From Mesorhizobium sp. M4B.F.Ca.ET.058.02.1.1 (GTDB lineage: Bacteria > Pseudomonadota > Alphaproteobacteria > Rhizobiales > Rhizobiaceae), in contig NZ_CP034450.1 of assembly GCF_003952505.1 (NCBI RefSeq), forward strand, positions 248,001 to 312,000: a DNA stretch of 64,000 nucleotides, written 5' to 3'. Position numbers and translations under genes: made by a program. The notes below the pieces were generated by a model. That model was not told the origin of the DNA, did not search any database, and worked only from the letters and a program-made list of their open reading frames with translations. Of this stretch, positions 26,263 to 32,817 are shown one piece after another. Position 1 is the stretch's first letter. Each line of letters starts with the position of its first letter.

Positions 26263-27108
26263 ATGTCTGCTTTTGCCAGTGCAAGACATCTCCTTCCGGG
26301 CTGCGCCGCGCTGGCGTTGGCGCTTGGCACCGCGCCGGCATCTTCCGCCGAGCCCGTCGATATCGAACTGGTTCTGGCCGTCGACGTCTCGCTTTCCATG
26401 TCGCCCGAAGAGCTCGAGATCCAGCGCCATGGCTATGCGGCGGCCTTGACGCATGATCTCGTGCTCAAAGCCATTGCCGAAGGCGCCTATGGCAAAATCG
26501 CCGTCACCTATGTCGAATGGGCGGGCAGCAACTGGCAGCGTGTCATCGTGCCGTGGACGGCGATCGCCAATCGCGCCGATGCCGAGCGCGTGGTCGAGCA
26601 GCTCAACGCCCACCCGCCGGACAGCGCAAGGCGCACCTCGATTTCCGGCGCGCTGGAATTCGGCAGCGATCTCTTCGCCGAAAGCGGCTTTCAGGGCGTC
26701 AAGCGCGTCATCGACATCTCAGGCGACGGACCCAACAACCAGGGGGCGCCCGTCAACCTGGCGCGGGACATCGTTGTGAGCCAGGGCATCACCATCAACG
26801 GGCTGCCGTTGATGACGCGCGGCGGCTTCACCGGCGCCTACGACGTCAACGATCTCGACCGCTACTACAGCGACTGCGTCATCGGTGGTCCCGGCGCCTT
26901 CATGATACCGGTCAATGACTGGACGCAGTTCCCGGAAGCGATCCGCCGCAAGCTGGTGCTGGAACTTGCCGGCCCCGATTCGCCACAATGGGCGGCCGAC
27001 GAGGCGGCCCATCCGCCCATGGTCCTCGCCCAGGACAAGCCGATCGTGGATTGTCAGGTCGGCGAGAAAATGTGGCGCGATCGCAGCTGGATGTTCGACA
27101 GCCGCTAG
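26263..27108 (+). CDS. DUF1194 secreted VWA-like protein
   Basis: A 281-residue protein with a signal peptide (GCAALALALGTAPASSA) and a von Willebrand factor A-like fold: LAVDVSLSMS (a MIDAS-type DxSxS) near residue 40, RRTSISGALEFG near 125, and IDISGDGPNNQG near 150. This is the DUF1194 pattern common in Rhizobiales. It is predicted to be periplasmic and to bind a divalent metal and a protein partner. The ATG at 26263 follows a GTTGCGG stretch with no good ribosome site. No neighbour suggests a role. Confidence 0.85.
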   Translation: MSAFASARHLLPGCAALALALGTAPASSAEPVDIELVLAVDVSLSMSPEELEIQRHGYAAALTHDLVLKAIAEGAYGKIAVTYVEWAGSNWQRVIVPWTAIANRADAERVVEQLNAHPPDSARRTSISGALEFGSDLFAESGFQGVKRVIDISGDGPNNQGAPVNLARDIVVSQGITINGLPLMTRGGFTGAYDVNDLDRYYSDCVIGGPGAFMIPVNDWTQFPEAIRRKLVLELAGPDSPQWAADEAAHPPMVLAQDKPIVDCQVGEKMWRDRSWMFDSR

Positions 27109-27205
27109 TTGTCACGCCCCGGCTTGCCTGTCCGGTGCCGGCCATGCAAAGTCGTTCCCGCCGTGCCGATCATACGGCGTCCATGCGCAAACGAGGAGAC
27201 GTCCC

Positions 27206-27553
27206 ATGAAATCTGTTGCAATCCTGATGGCGGCCGCATCGATATTTTGCGCCGGCAGCGCCAGTGCACAGTTTTACGGCGAGGCGGGCTGCATCATGTT
27301 CGAGGACTCGTATTTTCGCGGCCGCGCGCTGGAATTGGGGGCGGACGATTCGGTGAGCTTCCGTGGCGGCCAGTTCTGGAACGACCGCGTCTCTTCGGTG
27401 ATCGTGCGCCGCGGCTGCACCCTCGTCGCCTATTCGGATACGCGGATGCGAGGCCGGTCGATCGAGCTCAATCGAAGGGTCCGCGATTTCAGCAATACCG
27501 GCTGGAACGATCGCATCTCATCGGCCGAATGCTATTGCGGCGAAAGGTACTGA
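27206..27553 (+). CDS. Beta/gamma-crystallin-like small secreted protein
   Basis: A 115-residue protein with a signal peptide (MKSVAILMAAASIFCAGSASA) and a repeat of the crystallin type: CIMFEDSYFRGRALEL and, later, LVAYSDTRMRGRSIELN, each followed by WNDRVSSV or WNDRISSA. These Greek-key motifs often bind calcium. GAGGAG is 7 bases before the ATG. It is probably a stable periplasmic or secreted stress protein; function is not known. Four or more cysteines could form disulfides. Confidence 0.82.
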   Translation: MKSVAILMAAASIFCAGSASAQFYGEAGCIMFEDSYFRGRALELGADDSVSFRGGQFWNDRVSSVIVRRGCTLVAYSDTRMRGRSIELNRRVRDFSNTGWNDRISSAECYCGERY

Positions 27554-27599
27554 GGCGGCCGTGACCTGAGCCTGGCTGCCCGCCGGTTCAAACCTAAAT

Positions 27600-27873
27600 T
27601 CCAGATGTCGACCGGGTCTTGGCGCCGGTCGTCGGTGCTGCCGCTTCCATGTGCTCGTTCTGGCCGGTCTGCTGTTCCGCGGGCGTCGCCGTCGCCGCGC
27701 GTCGCGGCATCGCGATCACGCCGTCAAGCGCCTTCGCAATGGGCCCCGGACACGCGCCGAATGCCGTGCGGCTGGCGCTTGCCGCGCCGCCGATCGAGCG
27801 GCTCGAGGAGGCATTGCGCAGCTTGGCATGCATGCTGCATACGAGCGAGCAGGACTTTGCCTTCGTGGAGTAA
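27600..27873 (+). pseudogene. Remnant of a MocR-type (GntR/aminotransferase) regulator C-terminus
   Basis: The frame ending at 27873 reads ARRGIAITPSSAFAMGPGHA, followed by PNAVRLALAAPPIERLEEAL, which is the characteristic C-terminal end of PLP-dependent MocR-family regulators. Only about 60-70 recognisable residues remain; no HTH or aminotransferase core precedes it, and the region just upstream is ordinary non-coding sequence after the crystallin-like gene. It therefore looks like the degraded 3' end of a lost gene. An independent short ORF is possible but less likely given the specific match. Confidence 0.65.
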
Positions 27874-27883
27874 CCGCTTCGCC

Positions 27884-28885
27884 TTAGGCCGCCAGAAGCT
27901 GCTTGCGGTCGACGCGTTCCTGCTGCGGCGAGCGGGCATAGAGCTCACGGTAGCACTTGGAGAAATGCGAGGCGGAGACGAAGCCGCAGGCGACCGCCAC
28001 CTCGACCACCGGCATCGATGACTGGATCAAGAGATGGCGGGCGCGGTCGAGCCGAATCTCCAGATAGTATCGGGCGGGTGAACGGCCCATCTCGGTGCGG
28101 AACAGGCGCTCGATCTGCCGGCGCGACAGATCGACATGGTCGGCGATCTCGATCAGCGACAGCGGCTCGGAGAGGTTCGCCTCCATTAGTTCGATGATGG
28201 TCAGCACCTTGGAGTTCTGCACGCCGAGGCGCGCCCGCAGCGGCAAGCGCTGGCGGTCGGTCGGGCTGCGCACGCGGTCGGTCAGCACCTGCTCGCAGAC
28301 CCGGTTGACGAGGCTTTCGTCGAAATCGTCGCCGATCAGCTTCAGCATCATGTCGAGCGCCGCGGTGCCGCCGGCGCAGGTGTAGATATTCTGGTCGATC
28401 TCGAACAGGTCGGCAAAGACATTGGCCTTCGGGAAGGCCTCCGAGAAGCCGGGCAGGTTCTCCCAATGGATGGCGCAGCGCTTGTTGGACAACAGGCCGG
28501 CGGCGGCAAGGATATGCGCGCCGGTGCACAGTCCGCCGACGGCGACGCCGCGGTTGTATTCCTCGCGCAGCCAGGCGAAGGCCGACTTGTTCTGGTAGCG
28601 CTCGACATTGACGCCGCTGCAAACGATGGCCATGTTGGGCCGGTCCGGACCGGCCATCTTCTTGCGCTCCTCCTCGAGCGAGGTGTTGACGGCGCATTCG
28701 ACGCCGTTCGAGGCGCGCACCGGCTTGCCGTCGATGCTGGCCAGGCGCCAGCTGTAGGCCTCGTAGCCGAGCATCCGGTTGGCCGACCGCAGCGGGTCGA
28801 GCGCCGTTGCGAAGGCGATCATGGTGAAGTCAGGAACGAGGAAGAACACAAACGATCTCTTGATCGGGTGCTTTACGGCATTCAC
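27884..28885 (-). CDS. GlxA-family AraC-type transcriptional regulator (GbdR-like)
   Basis: About 333 residues: an N-terminal DJ-1/PfpI-like class I glutamine amidotransferase domain (FVFFLVPDFTMIAFATALDP, GGLCTGAHILAAAGLL) and a C-terminal AraC helix-turn-helix (IADHVDLSRRQIERLFRTEM, then CGFVSASHFSKCYREL). This is the architecture of GbdR/CdhR/ArgR-type regulators, and GbdR activates glycine betaine and dimethylglycine catabolism in Pseudomonas. I chose the GTG at 28885 because GTGAGG precedes it and the protein then begins at the family's conserved start. A palindrome 106 bases upstream, repeated near the corrinoid/MttB genes, suggests it controls itself and those genes. Confidence 0.87.
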   Translation of the reverse strand: MNAVKHPIKRSFVFFLVPDFTMIAFATALDPLRSANRMLGYEAYSWRLASIDGKPVRASNGVECAVNTSLEEERKKMAGPDRPNMAIVCSGVNVERYQNKSAFAWLREEYNRGVAVGGLCTGAHILAAAGLLSNKRCAIHWENLPGFSEAFPKANVFADLFEIDQNIYTCAGGTAALDMMLKLIGDDFDESLVNRVCEQVLTDRVRSPTDRQRLPLRARLGVQNSKVLTIIELMEANLSEPLSLIEIADHVDLSRRQIERLFRTEMGRSPARYYLEIRLDRARHLLIQSSMPVVEVAVACGFVSASHFSKCYRELYARSPQQERVDRKQLLAA

Positions 28886-28990
28886 GGGAAACCTCACGCG
28901 GCCATGACGCGAACAGGATGTCGCGAATAGCATAGCGACATCAGGAAAAACCATTCCTGTCAATCGCGTAGAGAGGTTTGGGACAATTAA

Positions 28991-29012
28991 ATTTGCGACA
29001 TGGGTCGCAAAT
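28991..29012. promoter_or_regulatory. Perfect palindrome ATTTGCGAC-N4-GTCGCAAAT upstream of GlxA/AraC regulator
   Basis: ATTTGCGAC at 28991-28999 and GTCGCAAAT at 29004-29012, separated by ATGG, form a perfect 9-4-9 inverted repeat. It is 106 bases upstream of the regulator start and is the best copy of a motif that recurs at 23510 and 41305. Confidence 0.6.
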
Positions 29013-29082
29013 GGGCAATTGCCTGGGGAATGGAGCCCGATGTGCTACCGGAGCGGGCAGACCCGCCCCTGGGCAAAAGAAA

Positions 29083-29109
29083 CGCCGCTTCGGTCTTGCC
29101 GAAGCGGCG
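29083..29109 (-). terminator. Minus-strand terminator after the 44-residue protein gene
   Basis: CGCCGCTTCGG and CCGAAGCGGCG form a long GC-rich hairpin. On the minus strand it is followed by TTTCTTTT, so it fits a terminator for the small gene at 29163-29297. Confidence 0.8.
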
Positions 29110-29162
29110 GGGAGGTTAACTTCACAGCGTCGGCGGGGAGGCGCCGCGCGTAAGTCTCAATA

Positions 29163-29297
29163 TCAAGCGACGAAACCGAGGCGCGCGGCGGCCAAGGCGC
29201 CGGTCTGGCCAGGCATGGTCTTCGAAAGGCGCTGGCGCTCGAGCGCGGTCGTCAGGTTGGTTTCGCGGCGGGCGAAGAGGCGGGCAAAAAGCTTCAT
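29163..29297 (-). CDS. 44-residue DUF1127-neighbour micro-protein
   Basis: The minus strand from ATG 29297 encodes 44 residues beginning MKLFARLFARRETNLTTALE and ending in ARLGFVA. GGAGA lies about 6 bases upstream, and a strong terminator follows the stop, so the gene looks expressed on its own. The basic, amphipathic start and the final GFVA resemble small proteins that accompany DUF1127 genes in rhizobia, but it lacks the DUF1127 DIGW motif. Function is unknown. Confidence 0.6.
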   Translation of the reverse strand: MKLFARLFARRETNLTTALERQRLSKTMPGQTGALAAARLGFVA

Positions 29298-29655
29298 AAT
29301 CATCTCCATTCGGTTGCTCAGACGGGTCGCCTTCGCGTGATGGAGTGGGGCAGCTCGTTTGCTGGCGTTGATATAGGCTTGTGCGAACGAAAACTAAATC
29401 GCAAAAACGAAGCGCTTGTTATGAAAAGCGACACCGATTGCGACAATTTTGGGCAATGCGCCCAGGATTTACGATTGTTTACAAGGCGTTAAATCGAAAA
29501 ATGCGGCGTTATGCGATTGGCTCATATGCGTCATGCAGCTGTAGCATGGCTTTGAAAAATCATTTGAATGCAAACAAAACAGACGGTTGGGCAAAATAGA
29601 GAGGCCTGCCGGGCTGGGTCCGCCGGGCAGGCCTTCAGGATTTGATACACACGAT
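29298..29655. other. Lower-GC intergenic region
   Basis: This stretch is distinctly richer in A and T than its surroundings. It holds TTGCGAC near 29442 and AAATCGCAAAA near 29396, scattered half-sites of the motif seen upstream of the GlxA/AraC regulator, and a hairpin at 29602-29634. A plus-strand reading of about 72 codons here has no ribosome site or family resemblance and is not called. It probably contains the promoter of the 29163-29297 gene. Confidence 0.5.
29602..29634 (-). terminator. Hairpin after DUF1127 gene
   Basis: AGGCCTGCC and GGCAGGCCT form a stem around a 14-base loop. On the minus strand it is followed by a T-rich stretch (TCTCTATTTT), consistent with terminating the DUF1127 gene at 29656-29841. 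Confidence 0.65.
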
Positions 29656-29841
29656 TTACTTCGCTCCGGCCCAGGATCCGACACCGAGACGAGCGCCGGT
29701 CTTGGCATCGGCGGCTTCCGGCCAGCCGATATCCTTCTGCAGTTCAATCGGCAGCGCGTGGATGGCGCGTTCGGTCTGATAGCGAGCGCGGGCCGCGCTG
29801 AATTCGGTCGCAAACCGACCGAGGGACGACAGGATAGACAT
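29656..29841 (-). CDS. DUF1127 domain small protein (first copy)
   Basis: A 61-residue protein starting MSILSSLGRFATEFSAARARY and containing the DUF1127 hallmark ALPIELQKDIGWPEA. AAGGAG lies about 7 bases before the ATG. DUF1127 proteins are small, basic, RNA-associated regulators of phosphate, carbon and stress responses in alphaproteobacteria; the specific role here is not known. A second copy lies at 32447-32632, on the other side of the LysR gene. Confidence 0.9.
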   Translation of the reverse strand: MSILSSLGRFATEFSAARARYQTERAIHALPIELQKDIGWPEAADAKTGARLGVGSWAGAK

Positions 29842-30060
29842 TTCATTCTCCTTTGCGTTGCGCCGGGAGTTGGCCGGCGGAAGCGTTGCGTCAGGTCTGT
29901 TTCAGCTTCATTTCATGTCTTGCAGGTCTGTGCCGCGGTCGTTTCACGGCTGCTTTTGGCAACAGCCTGCTTCGATGGAGTTGACTATCCTCCCAAACTG
30001 GAGTTCAATCAAACGAAATGGAATGATCGTTCACATCAGAAAAATTGAAGGCTGATCCCG

Positions 30061-30960
30061 ATGAACGCCCCACTCAATCACCCGCTGCCGCTGCTCGATC
30101 TCGATGTCCTGCGCACCTTCGTTGCGATCGCCGAGACCGGCAGCTTCACCACCGCCGCTACGGCCGTCTTCCGCACGCCTTCGGCCGTCTCCATGCAGAT
30201 CAAGAAGCTGGAGGACATTCTCGGCCGCTCCGTCTTCGCGCGCGACGCGCGCTCGGTGACGCTGACGACGGACGGCGAGATGCTGCTCGGCTATGCCCGC
30301 CGGCTGTTGTCGATCAACCGCGAGGTGGTGTCGAAGTTCATCATTCCCGACATTGTCGGCGTGGTGCGGCTGGGCTCGCCGGACGACTATGGCGAGCGCG
30401 TGCTGCCACATGTCTTGAAGCGTTTCGCGCAGTCGCATCCCTCGATCGCGGTCGATGTCACCATCGACCAGAGCATCAATCTGCGCCGGCGCATGGACGA
30501 CCGGGCGCTCGACATCACGCTGCTGACCAATTCCTACAAGACCAGCGCGCTGGGTGCCGAGGTGCTGTTGACCGAACCGATCGTTTGGGCCGGCGCCAAG
30601 GGCGGCTGCGCGCATCTGCGCGAACCGCTGCCGGTGTCGCTGTGGGAAGAGGGCTGCATCTGGCGGGCAGGGGCGCTCGAGGCGCTGGGACGCGAGGGCC
30701 GCAACTATCGCGTCGCTTATATGAGCGCGCACACGGCCGGCCAGCGCGCCGCGATCATGGCCGATCTCGCGGTCGCGCCGCTGCCCAAATCCTTCCTCGG
30801 CAACGAGATGGTCGAGCTCGGGCCGAAGGACGGCATGCCCGACATTGGCACCTACAATCTCGCCATGGTGGTGGCGCCCGACGCCAGCGCGCCGGTGAAG
30901 GCGGTTGCCGACCACATCCGCGCGACTTTCGAGCTGTTCCGGGAAACCGGAAAGTTCTGA
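30061..30960 (+). CDS. LysR-family transcriptional regulator
   Basis: A 299-residue protein with an N-terminal winged HTH (LDVLRTFVAIAETGSFTTAA, then TPSAVSMQIKKLEDILG) and a C-terminal substrate-binding domain from about 95. It has the usual LysR length and no obvious damage. The low-GC 220 bases upstream should hold its promoter. Its stop overlaps the start of the next small gene by one base (TGATG), so the two are co-translated. No target can be assigned. Confidence 0.92.
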   Translation: MNAPLNHPLPLLDLDVLRTFVAIAETGSFTTAATAVFRTPSAVSMQIKKLEDILGRSVFARDARSVTLTTDGEMLLGYARRLLSINREVVSKFIIPDIVGVVRLGSPDDYGERVLPHVLKRFAQSHPSIAVDVTIDQSINLRRRMDDRALDITLLTNSYKTSALGAEVLLTEPIVWAGAKGGCAHLREPLPVSLWEEGCIWRAGALEALGREGRNYRVAYMSAHTAGQRAAIMADLAVAPLPKSFLGNEMVELGPKDGMPDIGTYNLAMVVAPDASAPVKAVADHIRATFELFRETGKF

Positions 30961-31310
30961 TGAGCCTTGCTGTCAGTCGCGTTTCGGTGCTCAGCGATCT
31001 TGTCACGTGCGGAAAGCCGATTGATGTTCTGGCTGCAACGATGAGTGACTTGGGTTGGTCCGAGACGCCGATGGTTGTCCTGACCACTGACCATATTTTG
31101 AGCGTGCTCCGACGGTTCCAGTCAGGAGAACTCACTGCTGCGGACGTGGAGGCGTGGGCGGACCTGATCGAATGCAGGGAAGATATCGACTACCAGCCAG
31201 ATCGACATGAAGACATACTGGAAGCGATCTATGTGTTGGCCAATCCGGTCTTGAATGGCCCACTTGATGAAGCCCTGACGGACCAAGTGATCGCCTCGCT
31301 CTCTGCTTGA
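30960..31310 (+). CDS. Hypothetical protein, possible immunity-like
   Basis: A 116-residue acidic protein coupled to the LysR gene by TGATG. The segment SVLRRFQSGELTAADVEAWA followed by an ECREDIDY stretch resembles small immunity-type proteins annotated near toxin loci, but I do not recognise a defined family and no toxin is beside it. Its base composition is lower in GC than the neighbours, and its last 82 bases overlap, on the opposite strand, the 3' end of the alpha/beta hydrolase gene. It may be an acquired gene. Confidence 0.6.
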   Translation: MSLAVSRVSVLSDLVTCGKPIDVLAATMSDLGWSETPMVVLTTDHILSVLRRFQSGELTAADVEAWADLIECREDIDYQPDRHEDILEAIYVLANPVLNGPLDEALTDQVIASLSA

Positions 31311-32209
31311 CGAGTGGTTTTATCACTGCTGAGAAAAGCGACGATGCTGTTGCGCGCGCGCCGCGTCTCCGGCATCTCGATCAGCGGCCAGACGTGGAAC
31401 ATGCCTTCTTCGTAGACGACCTCCACCTCGACACCGGCGGCGCGCGCTTTCTCGGCGAAGATCAGGTTGTCGGGGCTGAGCAGGTCGTGCGAGCCGGTCA
31501 GAAGAAGCGTCTTCGGCAGTACCGAAAGGTCGCCATAGAGCGGGCTGATGTGCCAGTCGGCGCGATCGATGCCGGCGCTGTAGAGCCGGATCGCCTCCAG
31601 CCCGCCGGCGATGCCAAGCCACGGATCGTTACGCTCGGCCTCGAACACTTCGGGGTTGGAGAGCGACATGTCGAGCCCGGGCGAAATCAGGACGTGGCGT
31701 GCCGGCAGCGGCAGGCCGTCCTCGGCCGCCATCATGGTCAGTACCACGGCCATGTTGCCGCCGGCGGAATCGCCCATAAAGGCGATGTTTTCGGCGCCGG
31801 TCTCGCCGAGCATCTGCCGGTAGACCTCGCCGACCATGCCGAACATGTCATGGAAATCGTGCTCGGGCGCGATCGGATAGATCGGCACCGTGATACCATA
31901 GCCCAGCCGCTCGGCCATCTCGACGATCAGCCCCCAATGATAGGAGGTGATCTGGAAGACATAGGCGCCGCCATGCAGATAGAGGATCCGCTTTCGCTCG
32001 CCGGCCCTCGGCGCGATCTCGTAGACGGGAAATCCGTTGACGCGGCGCTCGGCAATGTCGAGGCGATGACGCAGCGATGCCGGCGGATGATGGTCCTCGG
32101 TCTTGCGGGCGTAAGAAATCCAGCGCTGCAGGTTTTCCGGACTGGAAAAAGCCTTCTTGCGGCTATGCCTGAGGACAAAGGAAACGACGTGGCTTTTGAA
32201 ACTGGGCAT
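31229..32209 (-). CDS. Alpha/beta hydrolase (HSL-type esterase)
   Basis: About 326 residues from ATG 32209. It has LYLHGGAYVF (oxyanion hole HGG), GDSAGGN (nucleophile serine), SHDLLSPDNL (catalytic Asp) and FHVWPL (catalytic His), all in the order of hormone-sensitive-lipase-type esterases. It probably hydrolyses an ester or lactone in the cytoplasm. After the conserved end (about NSIVAFLSS) there are some 30 extra residues encoded opposite the end of the immunity-like gene, suggesting that the original stop was lost or the reading extends by chance. An upstream in-frame ATG at 32284 is less likely. Confidence 0.85.
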   Translation of the reverse strand: MPSFKSHVVSFVLRHSRKKAFSSPENLQRWISYARKTEDHHPPASLRHRLDIAERRVNGFPVYEIAPRAGERKRILYLHGGAYVFQITSYHWGLIVEMAERLGYGITVPIYPIAPEHDFHDMFGMVGEVYRQMLGETGAENIAFMGDSAGGNMAVVLTMMAAEDGLPLPARHVLISPGLDMSLSNPEVFEAERNDPWLGIAGGLEAIRLYSAGIDRADWHISPLYGDLSVLPKTLLLTGSHDLLSPDNLIFAEKARAAGVEVEVVYEEGMFHVWPLIEMPETRRARNSIVAFLSSDKTTRQAESEAITWSVRASSSGPFKTGLANT

Positions 32210-32446
32210 GCCGACACACGGACTTCGGCCGGAGCCGACTAAGAGAATTTCCCCTCTGTTCGGAAGATCGTACCTTGCCCGCAAATGTCAAGATTTGCGC
32301 TCGACACAACACGCTTGTGTGATCCGGCGACTGCCAGGTTCAGGGCCGCGGCAGCAACGCCACGCGCAACTTGTTGTCACCGGCAGCCGGAGCCGTGCCA
32401 CGACCCCGGCGCTTGGCCAGCAGCTTGTATTTGTCGGCGAAGGTCA

Positions 32447-32632
32447 TCAGCGCGCCGATCCCAGAAGCAGCTGCGCGAGCACGGCCTGCGGATCATTCGG
32501 CGGTGACGCCGGCCAGCCAATGTCCTTCTGGATGTCGAGGGGCAGGCTGTTCAGCGCCCGGATAGACTTGCTCCTGTTGTGCGCATGCTTGATGGCCACC
32601 CCATAGCGGCCGAGGCTTTCGAACATCGACAT
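32447..32632 (-). CDS. DUF1127 domain small protein (second copy)
   Basis: A 61-residue protein starting MSMFESLGRYGVAIKHAHNR with the DUF1127 signature SLPLDIQKDIGWPA. GGAGGA is 7 bases before the ATG. It is the same length as the copy at 29656-29841 and shares the start (MSx-SLGR) and the QKDIGWP core, so the two look like diverged duplicates flanking the LysR/hydrolase block. Confidence 0.9.
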   Translation of the reverse strand: MSMFESLGRYGVAIKHAHNRSKSIRALNSLPLDIQKDIGWPASPPNDPQAVLAQLLLGSAR

Positions 32633-32742
32633 GGTGTTTTCCTCCGGAAGCGGCGGCGGGAAGACATTTCCGGCCTGCCGTTCGATGGGTGCCTAAATGC
32701 GCCTTGCGCGTTTCCAGCGGATTTCACGAAAACAGCATTTCG

Positions 32743-32783
32743 GTTTCCGGATCGGGCGATCCGGAAACATTTGCATGCAAATG
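32743..32783. repeat. Adjacent palindromes in a low-GC gap
   Basis: GTTTCCGGATCG at 32743-32754 and CGATCCGGAAAC at 32757-32768 form a perfect 12-2-12 inverted repeat, directly followed by the perfect palindrome CATTTGCATGCAAATG at 32768-32783. They lie in the A/T-rich gap between the DUF1127 gene and the end of the RACo-like gene. A terminator or regulator-binding role is possible; neither is shown. Confidence 0.7.
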
Positions 32784-32817
32784 AAAATGGAAAAGTCTGA
32801 AGATCGGCGAGAGGCCG

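Noticed and set aside
29381..29599. 72-codon plus-strand frame in the low-GC gap
   Set aside because: No ribosome site, no family match, and composition like its non-coding surroundings.
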